A stretch of DNA of 64,000 bases, taken from the NCBI RefSeq assembly GCF_030407435.1, contig NZ_JASDDK010000005.1:62001-126000 (forward strand), read 5' to 3'. The notes under the pieces were generated by a model that ran no database searches, was not told where the DNA came from, and saw only the letters and a program-made list of their open reading frames with translations. Positions 17,341 through 26,694 of the stretch are shown here, piece after piece. Source of the DNA: Winogradskyella bathintestinalis. GTDB lineage: Bacteria; Bacteroidota; Bacteroidia; Flavobacteriales; Flavobacteriaceae. The position numbers and the translations under genes are program-made. Positions within the stretch are counted from its first letter, which is position 1. Each line of letters starts with the position of its first letter.

Positions 17341-19095
17341 TTACATTTCTTTTTCTGAGAGTTGTTTAGTGTATAATTCTTTATAATAGCCGTCTCTATT
17401 AATGAGACTATCGTGATTGCCAGACTCTATAATCTTACCATCATCTAAAACAATAATCTGATCTGCATTTTTAGCTGAAGATACACGATGGCTAACGATT
17501 ATGGTAGTTTTGTTCTTAGTTAGCTTTTCTAGATTTTTTAATATTTTTTCTTCCGTTTCGGTATCTACCGCAGATAAACAGTCGTCAAATAATAAAATAT
17601 TTGGTTTTTTAATAATGGCCCTTGCTATAGACACTCGTTGTTTCTGTCCTCCGGATAGTGTAATACCTCGTTCACCTAAGACAGTATCGTAGCCTTTGCT
17701 AAAGTCCATAATATTTTTATGGACTTTGGCATTTTTTGCCGCTTCAATAACATCTTCATCGGTAGCATCTTCTTTTCCGAATTTGATATTGTTCTTTATG
17801 GAGTCTGAAAACAAAAATGCATCTTGTGGCACATAGCCAATACTTTCTCTTAAGCTAAACAGATTTAAATCTGAAATAGTAGTACCATCTATTAAAATAG
17901 AGCCTTTTTTAACATCATATAATCGGCCAATTAAATCTAAAATTGTAGATTTTCCAGAGCCTGTTTTTCCTAATATCGCTAAGGTTTGTCCTGATTGTAT
18001 GCTGAAGCTTACATCATTTAATGCTCTAATATTAGTATCTGGATATACAAAAGATACATTTTTAAACTCAACATATCCCTCAACAGGAGTAAGTTGATTT
18101 GCTGTATTTTTAATGTCTGGTTCGGTATTTAAAAATTCATTGATTCGATGTTGCGAAGCTTCGGCTTGCTGTACTAATGAAGTTACCCAACCTACAGTTG
18201 CTACGGGCCAGGTTAACATATTTACATAAATAATAAACTCTGCGATTGTACCAATATTATCAATCTTCCCGCTCATATATTGCATACCTCCAACATAGAT
18301 TACAATAAGATTACTGACACCAATCAATAATATCATGAGTGGAAAAAATAAAGCTTGCACTTTGGTTAGGTTAATTTGTTTCTGACGGTTTTCTGCTGAT
18401 AACTGTTCAAATTCAATAGTTGTACTCGGTTCTATGCCATAAGATTTAATGACAGAAATACCACTAAACGTTTCTTGTGAAAAAGTAGAAAGTGTAGAAA
18501 GTGATTGTTGCACAATGGTACTTCGCTTATTAATCAGTCGGCTTAATTTATAAATGGCAACCGAAAGAAAGGGTAGAGGTAGTAACGTATATAGCGTGAG
18601 TGAAGGAGATCTATCAATCATATAAATAATGGCGACAGCAAACAGTGTAATTGTGTTTATGGTATACATTAATGCTGGTCCAACGTACATTCTAACTTTA
18701 CCAACGTCTTCACTAATACGATTCATAAGATCGCCAGTTCTATTAGATTTATAGAAATTTAAAGACAATATTTGGTAGTGTTGATATATTTCATTTTTAA
18801 GATCGAATTCCACAAAACGAGAAACGTTTATGATCGTTTGCCGCATTAAAAATGTAAAAACCCCAGCAACAACTGCGGCACCGATTAGATACAAAATATT
18901 AATGGTTAAATCGTTTTTAAAAACCGCCTCTGTAATTTTACCATCTAATCGGTCTGAAACTATATTGATGGAAGCTCCTACTAATCGAGGAGTAAAAAGG
19001 GCAAATATTTTTGCTATGATTGTAATTATGATACCCACTATTAAGCGAGATCTATATTTATAAAAGTATTTATTGAGGTGTTTTAGTGCTTTCAT
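17341..19095 (-). CDS. ABC exporter, fused permease and ATPase (MsbA/MDR type)
   Basis: A 584-residue half-transporter. The N-terminal six-helix domain covers about residues 15-310 and the nucleotide-binding domain about 340-575, with Walker A GKTGSGKST, signature LSGGQKQR, Walker B NILLFDDCLSAVDTETE and H-loop VSHR. It should act as a homodimer or heterodimer exporting lipids or drugs. I choose the ATG at 19095 (MKALKHLNKYF, the usual start); a TTG at 19137 would add 14 residues. The Walker B second acidic residue is D followed by C, where canonical exporters have E, so this may be a degenerate site in a heterodimer. Confidence 0.9.
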   Translation of the reverse strand: MKALKHLNKYFYKYRSRLIVGIIITIIAKIFALFTPRLVGASINIVSDRLDGKITEAVFKNDLTINILYLIGAAVVAGVFTFLMRQTIINVSRFVEFDLKNEIYQHYQILSLNFYKSNRTGDLMNRISEDVGKVRMYVGPALMYTINTITLFAVAIIYMIDRSPSLTLYTLLPLPFLSVAIYKLSRLINKRSTIVQQSLSTLSTFSQETFSGISVIKSYGIEPSTTIEFEQLSAENRQKQINLTKVQALFFPLMILLIGVSNLIVIYVGGMQYMSGKIDNIGTIAEFIIYVNMLTWPVATVGWVTSLVQQAEASQHRINEFLNTEPDIKNTANQLTPVEGYVEFKNVSFVYPDTNIRALNDVSFSIQSGQTLAILGKTGSGKSTILDLIGRLYDVKKGSILIDGTTISDLNLFSLRESIGYVPQDAFLFSDSIKNNIKFGKEDATDEDVIEAAKNAKVHKNIMDFSKGYDTVLGERGITLSGGQKQRVSIARAIIKKPNILLFDDCLSAVDTETEEKILKNLEKLTKNKTTIIVSHRVSSAKNADQIIVLDDGKIIESGNHDSLINRDGYYKELYTKQLSEKEM

Positions 19096-19226
19096 ATTGT
19101 GTTTGGTATTGAAAAGATTTAAAGTTTTACTGATCAAAATAACAGGACAAATGTTAGTTAGAATAGAAATAGTTTAAATCAATTCAGCTCAAAAGTATTG
19201 CGATAATCGTATTTTATAGTTAATAT

Positions 19227-19258
19227 TTTGCTAATGCTCCAATTATAATATATTTTTG
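19227..19258 (+). promoter_or_regulatory. Promoter of the amino-acid dehydrogenase gene
   Basis: TTTG (19227-19230), 20-base spacer, TATTTTTG (19251-19258), a full -33/-7 pair; ATG 46 bases downstream. Confidence 0.6.
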
Positions 19259-19304
19259 CATGCTGTTTTTAGAATATCTTTAAACACCCAAAAAAATAAT
19301 TAAA

Positions 19305-20408
19305 ATGACTTCAGAAATTATATCACCAAAAGAATTGAAAAATATGGATCCTGTATTCGGACAACATTCTTTTGACGATCATGAACAAATCGTTTTTTGC
19401 AACGACAAAGATACTGGATTAAAAGCTATAATTGGTATTCATAATACAGTTTTAGGACCAGCTTTAGGTGGTACCAGAATGTGGAACTATGCTAACGAAT
19501 GGGAGGCACTCAACGATGTGTTGCGTTTATCTCGTGGTATGACTTTTAAGTCTGCCATCACCGGATTAAATTTAGGTGGAGGTAAAGCTGTAATTATTGG
19601 TGATGCCAAAACTCAAAAAACCCCAGAATTAATGAAGCGTTTTGGTGAATTTGTACATTCGCTGAGCGGTCGTTATATTACCGCTGAAGATGTTGGGATG
19701 ACTACCGAAGATATGGATACGGTAAGAGAAGTTACGCCATACGTTACAGGTATTTCAGAAAGTAAAGGCGGAGCTGGGAATCCATCACCTATTACCGCTT
19801 ATGGTGTGTTTATGGGAATGAAAGCCGCAGCGAAATTTCAATATGGTTCCGATATTTTAGAAGATAAGAATATTTTCGTTCAAGGTATTGGTAATGTAGG
19901 TGAAGCATTGGTAGAACATTTAGTTAATGAAGGTGCAAATGTTACTATTGCAGACATAAGTCAAGACCGATTAGAAAAAGTACGTGCTAAATATGGTGCT
20001 ACAATTTATGGTGGTAATGATATATATAGTGAAAAAATGGATATTTATGCTCCATGTGCTTTGGGCGCGACAATTAATGACGACACTATCTATAAATTAA
20101 ATGCTAAAATTGTAGCTGGTGCTGCAAATAATCAATTGGCTGAAGAGAAAAAACATGGTCAAATTTTACAAGAACGAGGTATTGTATATGCACCAGATTT
20201 TTTAATCAATGCAGGTGGTATCATTAATGTTTACGCAGAGTTAGAGAATTATGACAGACAAGAAATAATGCGTAAAACGGAAAATATATATAATACGACA
20301 CTCGAAATTTTAGATAATGCTAAAGTGAATAATTTAACCACACACAATGCGGCATTAAACATTGCTAGAGAGCGAATTGAAACTCGTAAAAGAGAAAATT
20401 TGAAATAG
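19305..20408 (+). CDS. Leucine/Glu/Phe/Val-type amino-acid dehydrogenase
   Basis: A 367-residue NAD-dependent oxidative deaminase of the leucine dehydrogenase class. Substrate domain motifs LGPALGGTRMW and the catalytic-lysine loop GLNLGGGKAVI (about residue 90-100) are clear, and the Rossmann motif VQGIGNVGEALV is at about 193. It would interconvert branched-chain amino acids and 2-oxoacids, feeding catabolism or branched fatty acid synthesis, which fits a window that also has a branched-chain-type E1 and HMG-CoA lyase. Monocistronic, with a hairpin 46 bases after the stop. Confidence 0.93.
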   Translation: MTSEIISPKELKNMDPVFGQHSFDDHEQIVFCNDKDTGLKAIIGIHNTVLGPALGGTRMWNYANEWEALNDVLRLSRGMTFKSAITGLNLGGGKAVIIGDAKTQKTPELMKRFGEFVHSLSGRYITAEDVGMTTEDMDTVREVTPYVTGISESKGGAGNPSPITAYGVFMGMKAAAKFQYGSDILEDKNIFVQGIGNVGEALVEHLVNEGANVTIADISQDRLEKVRAKYGATIYGGNDIYSEKMDIYAPCALGATINDDTIYKLNAKIVAGAANNQLAEEKKHGQILQERGIVYAPDFLINAGGIINVYAELENYDRQEIMRKTENIYNTTLEILDNAKVNNLTTHNAALNIARERIETRKRENLK

Positions 20409-20444
20409 AAGAAAATAAATTTTTATTTCAGAAGTAATTAATAG

Positions 20445-20452
20445 TATTTTTG
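20445..20452 (+). promoter_or_regulatory. -7 box upstream of nusB
   Basis: TATTTTTG directly precedes a strong terminator hairpin (20454-20485), so the predicted transcription start falls inside the first stem arm. See findings. Confidence 0.4.
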
Positions 20453-20453
20453 C

Positions 20454-20485
20454 AAGGTGAATTTTTAGGAAATTCACCTTTTTTA
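20454..20485 (+). terminator. Terminator between the dehydrogenase and nusB (possible attenuator)
   Basis: Perfect 11-base stem AAGGTGAATTT / AAATTCACCTT with loop TTAGG, followed by TTTTT. It may end the dehydrogenase transcript or act in the nusB leader. Confidence 0.8.
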
Positions 20486-20513
20486 TAACCAAAATCTAAA
20501 TGCGTTCTTATAC

Positions 20514-21458
20514 ATGCTAAACCGAAGACATATCAGAATTAAAGTTATGCAATCCATGTATGCTTTTAAAGGTACAGAAAGTGATAATATAATTAAAGAA
20601 CAAAAGTTTTTGCTTCACAGTTTAGATAGCATGTTCGACTTATACCTTTCACAATTAGCCTTGCTTACAGAACTTCTCAAAAAAAGTCAAGACTACAACC
20701 AAAAAATTCAAAATAAACGGATAAAATCTGATGCGGATCGAAACCTTAGTTTAAGGTTTCAAGAAAATCAGCTATTACATCTTATCAGTGGTAATAATTT
20801 ACTTCAAGAAGCTATATCTAATAGAAAACTGAATTTTTGGGATTTAGATTTTGAGTATGTCGATATTATTTTTAAAGCGATCTTAAATAGTGAGTTGTAT
20901 AAGACCTATATAGAAGACGCTGACACCAATTTTAAAAAGGATAAACAATTTGTTATTTCTATTTTTACGGAAATTATCGCTCCAAACGATAAGCTTTACG
21001 ATTATTTTGAAGATAAAAAACTTACTTGGGTAGATGATATCCCTGTAGTGAATACTGCCATTCTAAAAGTGCTACGAAAGCTAAAATTAACATCACCTGA
21101 AACAGCATTATTGCCAGAATTGTATAAAGATGATGAAGATAGAGAATTTGCTATCGATTTATTTAAAAAAACCTTTCTGAATAGTTCTAAACTTGGTGAA
21201 GAGATCAGCAAAAAAACCACAAATTGGGATGCCGAGCGCTTGGCTAGTTTAGATGGGGTTTTACTAAAAATGGCCCTTTGTGAATTTCAAAAATTTTCAT
21301 CAATTCCATACAAAGTAACTATTAACGAATATCTCGAAGTGGCAAAAGAATATTCTACCCCTAAGAGTAGTTTGTTTATCAACGGAATTTTAGATAAAAT
21401 AGTGAAGGAATATCAGTCTGAAAACATTTACCTTAAAGCCGGAAGAGGATTAATGTAA
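20514..21458 (+). CDS. nusB: Transcription antitermination factor NusB (long form)
   Basis: A 314-residue NusB, about twice the length of the E. coli protein, as is normal for Bacteroidota. The N-terminal RRHIRIKVMQSMYAF is the boxA-RNA-binding start. The C-terminal half carries the canonical core (LLKMALCEFQKF, IPYKVTINEYLEVAKEYSTPKSSLFINGILDKI). A Bacteroidota-specific helical insertion fills the middle. It joins NusE at boxA during rRNA transcription. DUF1573 and yajC follow on the same strand in the conserved flavobacterial order. Confidence 0.95.
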   Translation: MLNRRHIRIKVMQSMYAFKGTESDNIIKEQKFLLHSLDSMFDLYLSQLALLTELLKKSQDYNQKIQNKRIKSDADRNLSLRFQENQLLHLISGNNLLQEAISNRKLNFWDLDFEYVDIIFKAILNSELYKTYIEDADTNFKKDKQFVISIFTEIIAPNDKLYDYFEDKKLTWVDDIPVVNTAILKVLRKLKLTSPETALLPELYKDDEDREFAIDLFKKTFLNSSKLGEEISKKTTNWDAERLASLDGVLLKMALCEFQKFSSIPYKVTINEYLEVAKEYSTPKSSLFINGILDKIVKEYQSENIYLKAGRGLM

Positions 21459-21620
21459 TTATGTAAACATGTTGAATGGTTTTATTATTGTGCAATACAA
21501 CCGCATTGAAACTTGGACTCGCTTAAAAAATTAGTAATTCTTACAATTATAAAAGAAAGTTGTTTCTTACGTAAATCTGTTAAGAAAGGGCTAAAAGTTT
21601 TAATTCAACGAAATAAATAC

Positions 21621-21628
21621 TAACTTTG
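21621..21628 (+). promoter_or_regulatory. -7 box of the DUF1573-yajC unit
   Basis: TAACTTTG 38 bases before the ATG; no matching -33 TTTG. Confidence 0.45.
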
Positions 21629-21666
21629 CGAGCTGAAAATAATTTTTAAACTTTAAAATTAAAATA

Positions 21667-22239
21667 ATGAAAAAAGTAATTTTAGGACTTAGTGCGTTAT
21701 GTATGGTCGCTTTTACATCTTGTAAAGACGATGCTTCGAGTAAAATTAAATCTGAAAATGTTGCCGTTGCTGCAGAGAGAGATGCAAATGCTGGCGATTT
21801 TCCTGTAGTATCTTTTGACAAAAAAGAACACGATTTCGGAACTATAGAAAATGGAACTCCAGTAGAAACTACATTTCAATATACTAATACTGGTAATTCA
21901 ATGTTAGTGGTAAGTAATATTAAAAGTACATGTGGTTGTACAGTGCCATCTAATTGGACAAAAGAAGTTGCTCCAGGAGAAACTGGTGAATTTGTTGTAA
22001 AGTTTAATGGAAAAGGAAACGGAAATAAGGTAAGTAAGTCTGTAACAATGACTACTAATACAGAAAAAGGAACTGAAGTTGTTAAAATTTCTGCTTTTGT
22101 AGAAAAAGATCCTAATGCACCAGTAAAAGGTACGACTAAACAAGCAGGACAGACCTCAATTAATCCTTTAGCAACGCAAGAGGCTGCACCAAGAAAGTAC
22201 TCTACGCAACCAGGACACGAAGGACATAACCACGATTAA
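21667..22239 (+). CDS. DUF1573 domain lipoprotein
   Basis: A 190-residue predicted lipoprotein (lipobox FTSC near residue 18) with one DUF1573 Ig-like domain: FDKKEHDFGTIENGTPVETTFQYTN-type start, then the invariant STCGCTVP and the GETGEFVVKFN strand. The C-terminus is His-rich (HEGHNHD), which could bind metal. Its envelope function is unknown. It precedes yajC by 20 bases, an association conserved in Flavobacteriia, so a link with protein export is possible but unproven. Confidence 0.9.
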   Translation: MKKVILGLSALCMVAFTSCKDDASSKIKSENVAVAAERDANAGDFPVVSFDKKEHDFGTIENGTPVETTFQYTNTGNSMLVVSNIKSTCGCTVPSNWTKEVAPGETGEFVVKFNGKGNGNKVSKSVTMTTNTEKGTEVVKISAFVEKDPNAPVKGTTKQAGQTSINPLATQEAAPRKYSTQPGHEGHNHD

Positions 22240-22259
22240 TTTTTACTGATAATTACAGA

Positions 22260-22550
22260 ATGGAAGGAATAGGATCATTTTTACCGTTTATTGCCATTTT
22301 TGCTGTGATGTATTTTTTTATGATAGCACCGCAAATGAAACGTTCTAAACAAGAGAAAAAATTTGCTGCAGAATTAAAACGTGGCGATCGAGTGATAACT
22401 AAAAGTGGTATGCATGGAAAAGTTGTAGACCTTAATGATAAGGATAATAGCTGTGTTATTGAAACATTAGCAGGAAAAATTAAGTTTGACCGTTCTGCAA
22501 TTTCTATGGAAATGAGTACAAAGTTAAATACACCTGCAACTGTAAAGTAA
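22260..22550 (+). CDS. yajC: Sec translocon accessory subunit YajC
   Basis: A 96-residue protein with one N-terminal transmembrane helix (FLPFIAIFAVMYFFMIAPQMKR) and the conserved cytoplasmic SH3-like domain (GDRVITKSGMHGKVVDL). YajC associates with SecDF in the Sec holotranslocon. Operon partner of the DUF1573 lipoprotein. The YbbR-like and coaE genes that often follow in relatives are absent here. Confidence 0.95.
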   Translation: MEGIGSFLPFIAIFAVMYFFMIAPQMKRSKQEKKFAAELKRGDRVITKSGMHGKVVDLNDKDNSCVIETLAGKIKFDRSAISMEMSTKLNTPATVK

Positions 22551-22610
22551 TCAAAATTAGTTCTAATTGCTTATCCTAAACTAATTTAGGATTTGTTAAT
22601 TATAAAATAA

Positions 22611-22645
22611 AAAAAGACTATTCATTTATTTGACTAGTCTTTTTT
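22611..22645 (+). terminator. Terminator after yajC
   Basis: Ten-base perfect stem AAAAAGACTA / TAGTCTTTTT with a 14-base loop. A second small hairpin TCCTAAA / TTTAGGA lies just upstream. Confidence 0.75.
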
Positions 22646-22650
22646 ACGTT

Positions 22651-23090
22651 TATACTATTAAATTATAATCTCAAGATTGAAATATTTTTAGAATTATAAG
22701 TATGGTCAATTGAGCAAATATATTTGTTGTGAGAAAGTTTCACCAATTATATTGGGGTCTATTTCAAGAGAAAAGTTCAGTTATCTGTGGTTGCTGCCGT
22801 AGCTATAGAAGTGATGATTACCAGATAATAAATATCGAGAGTTACGTACAATACTGAAAATTGAGGTTTTCAGATAATCATGCCGTTGGTAGATATAATT
22901 TACAATTCATAAACCTAAATCAAAATAAAAGGTCGTTATAACGATAATTTTAGGTGGAAGTTAAGTACGGCTCTATATTTACATCAACAAAATAATGTGC
23001 TATTAATCAAATTTTTATTTTCCCTCATAATAATAGATTTGTAATTACAATTTTTGATTTAAATTAAATTAGTTTAAGTAAGTTGTTAAA
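22651..23090. other. Non-coding intergenic stretch
   Basis: About 440 bases with no ORF longer than 15 codons on either strand, no recognisable RNA and base composition like other spacers. It is bounded on both sides by strong hairpin terminators, so anything transcribed here would be isolated. I see nothing assignable. Confidence 0.5.
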
Positions 23091-23094
23091 TTTA

Positions 23095-23130
23095 AAAAGT
23101 CCTTTCACTGGTTATGAAAGGACTTTTTTT
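23095..23130 (-). terminator. Bidirectional terminator of the DCC gene
   Basis: Perfect stem AGTCCTTTCA / TGAAAGGACT, loop CTGGTTA, with A and T tracts on both sides; 22 bases after the reverse-strand DCC stop. Confidence 0.85.
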
Positions 23131-23151
23131 ATACATGTAAACTAAGTAATA

Positions 23152-23571
23152 TTAATCTAGAAATTTTGCTTTTAACTCTGGTGTTGGAATCATGCAAGAT
23201 TCTTTTTTTCCGTACCATTGGTACCGATTTTTTGCAATATAATTGTAAACCCAGTTTCTAAGAAATGTAGGTACAATAAAAAAAACGACTAACAAATTTA
23301 CAGGAAAACCTAAATGCTTTGCAATGTGAATTGCCGCTGATGACTTTGATGTTATAGTTTCGTTCTTAGCATTGTAAAGTAATATGGAATCTGTTTTATT
23401 TGTATCTATATTAAATTGTTTTATAATTTCTTCACCTATTTCACTTTGTAAAGGAGCAAATAGAAATTTATTTTTTTTATCTCGTTTTATAACATATAAT
23501 ACACTGCTGTTACAGAGATTGCAAACTCCGTCAAAAAGAATAAGTTGTTTATTTTTGGGTATTTCGGTCAT
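23152..23571 (-). CDS. DCC-family thiol-disulfide oxidoreductase (DUF393)
   Basis: A 139-residue protein named after its signature: FDGVCNLCN (residues about 14-22) has the DxxCxxC motif, followed by APLQS and TSKSSAAIHIAKHLG-type helix. DCC proteins are thioredoxin-like and assumed to be redox-active, but no substrate is known. It lies 79 bases downstream of mutS2 on the same strand. Ends at a strong terminator. Confidence 0.9.
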   Translation of the reverse strand: MTEIPKNKQLILFDGVCNLCNSSVLYVIKRDKKNKFLFAPLQSEIGEEIIKQFNIDTNKTDSILLYNAKNETITSKSSAAIHIAKHLGFPVNLLVVFFIVPTFLRNWVYNYIAKNRYQWYGKKESCMIPTPELKAKFLD

Positions 23572-23650
23572 GTTTAATATACTATGCTATTGTAAAGTTA
23601 TTCGGTTCGTTGTGCAGATAATAAATATAGACTATTACCTTGTTAACTGT

Positions 23651-25819
23651 TTATTTCTTTTTAGCTTCAACCAATTCCAATTGATCAATACTTACATTGG
23701 TAGTAAACATGCCGTAATTTACATTAGCTTTACCTTTTTCAATGCTATCAATAGTACCAACAGCTCTACCATCTTGCATTCTAACACGATCATTGATTCT
23801 TAAGATAGGTTTCGGTTTTTCAACTTTAGTTTCCTTTTTCTTGGCGGCTTTTTTCTTTTTACGGATGACTTCCACCTTCTTTTCAGCTTCTTGTTTAACT
23901 TGTTTTTCTTTGTGCTTTTCAGCGCGTTTTTGTTTTGCTGAGAGCTTTTTGCGTTTAGAGTTTTCTATTTGTACCAATCTAAATAGTTCAGCCATTAACT
24001 CTCGCTTTTTTTTGTCTTCAAAATATTTCTCTGAAATATCGTTAACTTTTTGACCTAAATAGATTAAACGTTGATTAGAATCATATAACTCTTGAAAACT
24101 TTCTAATTTCTTCTGTACTTTAGCATTAACTTCTTCAAGTTTATCGGCTTCAGATAGTTTCTTTTTTTCATTTTCTTTTAGTGAACGTTCAGTACGTTCT
24201 AATTTGCTTCGTTCTTTTTGAAGTTTAGCAATCGTCGCATCGAACCGTACTTTACCGCGCTCAATTTTCTTTTTAGATTTGTTAATTAGACTATACGGAA
24301 TGCCGTTCTTTTGTGCTACTTCAAACGTGAATGAACTGCCTGCTTGCCCAACCACCAGTTTATACATTGGTTCTAAAGTTTTCTCATTAAACAACATATT
24401 AGCATTTTCAATGTGAGGCAATTCATTGGCTAAAAGTTTTAAATTAGAATAGTGTGTTGTTATAATACCAAAGGCACCGCGCTCATAAAAAACTTCTAAA
24501 AATGTTTCTGCTAGTGCACCACCAAGTTCTGGGTCACTTCCAGTTCCGAATTCATCAATTAAAAACAAGGTTCTATTATTACACTTTTTCAAGAAATAAT
24601 TCATTTGTTTTAATCGATAACTGTATGTGCTTAAGTGATTTTCTATGGATTGATTATCACCTATATCACTTAAAATTCGATCGAATAAACAAACATAACT
24701 TCTTTCATGAACCGGTATCAACATTCCACTTTGTAGCATCACCTGTAGTAAACCTACCGTCTTTAAAGTAATACTTTTTCCACCTGCATTAGGTCCAGAA
24801 ATTACAATAATTCGACTATTGCTATTTAAACCCAAGGACTGTGGAAACGTTTTTTTGCCATTTTCTTTATTGGTTAAATAAAGGAGTGGGTGGTAAGCAT
24901 CGCGCAACAGCATACTGCGATCTTTAGAAAAATCAGGTAAAATACCATTCATGCTTTGTGCATATTTTGCTTTGGCCGAAATAACATCTATATGTGTTAA
25001 AAATTCTTGATATTGATGGAGAAGCGGCAAAAACATGCGAACGTAATCGGTAAGTTCTTTCAAAATTTTTATAACCTCTTCCTTTTCTTCGTATTCTAAA
25101 TTATTTAGTTCTCTTGTATACTGTAGCGTGGTTTCTGGCTCAATATAAACAATGCTCCCTGTTTTACTACCACCCATAATAGCACCTCTAACTTTTCTAC
25201 GATACATGGCTTTGACAGCAAGTACACGTTTATTTTCTACCACAGATTCCCTAATATCATCTAGATAATCTAAATTGTGATAGGTGTTTAATGCAGAAGA
25301 AAAACTACTGTTGATTTTGCCTTTGAGTTGAGAAATAGATCTACGTAAACTAGAGAGTAAAGGTGAAGCATCATCTTTTATATCGCCAAAGCGATCGACG
25401 ACCGCATCAACTTGGTCTATCATTGAGGTATTTATTTCTATAGGTTCACTAAATACCTGTAAGTTTGGATAATAGGTTTTAAACTTTTTTAAAAATTTTA
25501 AAATTGAATTTACCGTTATTGATAAACTTACTATTTTCTGAAGGCTAGATATCTCTAAATACGTGTTTTCAATTTTTAATAATCTTAATTCTTTGGTAAT
25601 TGAATCGAATCCGTGATTAGGAATTCTATTACCATTTTCAAATGAAGATAAATATTCATTTACGTAGCTAAGTTGCTCCATAAGTTGTTCTTCCTTTTGA
25701 AATGGTAAAATAGATAAGACAGCTTCCTTACCTAGAGCTGTGATTGCAAGTGTACTAATTTGATCTAAAACCGTAAAAAATTCGAGATCTTTTAAGGTTT
25801 TTTCATGAATGTTTATCAT
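23651..25819 (-). CDS. mutS2: MutS2-type DNA-binding ATPase lacking an Smr domain
   Basis: A 722-residue MutS2 family protein. Core/clamp helices fill about residues 1-310; the ATPase has Walker A GPNAGGKS (about 340), Walker B LFLIDEFGTGSD (about 412) and the helix-turn-helix end ITTHYSNLK. A long highly charged coiled coil (about 510-660) follows, and the chain ends in a KOW-like strand region (RVRMQDGRAVGTIDS). The C-terminal Smr nuclease of B. subtilis-type MutS2 is not present. In other bacteria MutS2 suppresses recombination or rescues collided ribosomes; without Smr the mode of action is uncertain. A -7 box lies at 25845-25852 (reverse TAAATTTG). Confidence 0.9.
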   Translation of the reverse strand: MINIHEKTLKDLEFFTVLDQISTLAITALGKEAVLSILPFQKEEQLMEQLSYVNEYLSSFENGNRIPNHGFDSITKELRLLKIENTYLEISSLQKIVSLSITVNSILKFLKKFKTYYPNLQVFSEPIEINTSMIDQVDAVVDRFGDIKDDASPLLSSLRRSISQLKGKINSSFSSALNTYHNLDYLDDIRESVVENKRVLAVKAMYRRKVRGAIMGGSKTGSIVYIEPETTLQYTRELNNLEYEEKEEVIKILKELTDYVRMFLPLLHQYQEFLTHIDVISAKAKYAQSMNGILPDFSKDRSMLLRDAYHPLLYLTNKENGKKTFPQSLGLNSNSRIIVISGPNAGGKSITLKTVGLLQVMLQSGMLIPVHERSYVCLFDRILSDIGDNQSIENHLSTYSYRLKQMNYFLKKCNNRTLFLIDEFGTGSDPELGGALAETFLEVFYERGAFGIITTHYSNLKLLANELPHIENANMLFNEKTLEPMYKLVVGQAGSSFTFEVAQKNGIPYSLINKSKKKIERGKVRFDATIAKLQKERSKLERTERSLKENEKKKLSEADKLEEVNAKVQKKLESFQELYDSNQRLIYLGQKVNDISEKYFEDKKKRELMAELFRLVQIENSKRKKLSAKQKRAEKHKEKQVKQEAEKKVEVIRKKKKAAKKKETKVEKPKPILRINDRVRMQDGRAVGTIDSIEKGKANVNYGMFTTNVSIDQLELVEAKKK

Positions 25820-25844
25820 GTACTTTTATTCTTTATGAGCCTCA

Positions 25845-25852
25845 CAAATTTA
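25845..25852 (-). promoter_or_regulatory. -7 box of mutS2
   Basis: TAAATTTG on the reverse strand, 25 bases upstream of the start codon. Confidence 0.4.
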
Positions 25853-26019
25853 GGGTAATTGTGCTGATATGCCTAATGCTACATATGGCTTTTATATTTG
25901 ATGACTTTAAATTAATAATATTCGATTAGCGATATAAAAAATCTAATAAATATTTCCATTATAATTTAAAACCGAATAACGAATGTTTGGTTATTTTTGA
26001 ATCTAAAAATATTTTATAC

Positions 26020-26694
26020 ATGAATCTTGACATCCATGAAAGTTGGAAAAAGCATCTTAATAGCGAGTTTGAAAAACCTTATTTTAAAGCGTTAATTGAT
26101 TTTGTAAATTTTGAATATCAAGCTCATGAATGTTTTCCCAAAGTATCCGAAATTTTTAATGCATTTAATCAATGTACGTTTAATAATGTTAAAGTCGTAA
26201 TTATTGGTCAAGATCCATATCATGGCATCGGGCAGGCCAATGGTTTGGCTTTTTCTGTTAATGACGGTATAAAACATCCACCCTCTTTAGTTAATATTTT
26301 TAAAGAAATTGAACAAGATTTAGGACTACCTTATCCAAAAAATGGAAATTTAATGCCGTGGGCAAATCAAGGAGTATTGTTATTAAATGCGACTTTAACG
26401 GTTAGGGCACATAATGCGGCAAGTCACCAAAACAAAGGTTGGGAACAATTTACAGATGCTGTAATAAAAACAGTTAGTACTGAGAAAACAAATATTATAT
26501 TTCTACTTTGGGGAGGATTTGCAAAAAAGAAAAGAAAACTAATTGATACTGCCAAACACATTGTATTAGATAGCGGACATCCATCACCGTTAAGTGCCAA
26601 TAGAGGATATTGGTTTGGTAATAAACATTTTAGTGAAACTAACTCCCGGTTGGAGCAAGTTGGCGATTCTTTAATTGATTGGAGACTAGAGTAG
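26020..26694 (+). CDS. ung: Uracil-DNA glycosylase, family 1
   Basis: A 224-residue UDG that removes uracil from DNA. The water-activating motif GQDPYHG (about residue 61), the uracil-pocket Phe in GLAFSV, LLLNATLTV and the minor-groove loop HPSPLSA (about 184) are intact. The ATG at 26020 gives MNLDIHESWKKHL, the standard start; an upstream TTG at 25987 is unlikely. Its 3' end overlaps the convergent small membrane gene by 56 bases. Confidence 0.97.
   Translation: MNLDIHESWKKHLNSEFEKPYFKALIDFVNFEYQAHECFPKVSEIFNAFNQCTFNNVKVVIIGQDPYHGIGQANGLAFSVNDGIKHPPSLVNIFKEIEQDLGLPYPKNGNLMPWANQGVLLLNATLTVRAHNAASHQNKGWEQFTDAVIKTVSTEKTNIIFLLWGGFAKKKRKLIDTAKHIVLDSGHPSPLSANRGYWFGNKHFSETNSRLEQVGDSLIDWRLE

Noticed and set aside
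23384..23803. Forward 139-codon ORF crossing the DCC-mutS2 gap
   Set aside because: Antisense to two well-supported genes, with a low-complexity hydrophobic translation.
24502..24771. Forward 89-codon ORF inside mutS2
   Set aside because: Shadow frame on the strand opposite a clear MutS2 ATPase domain.
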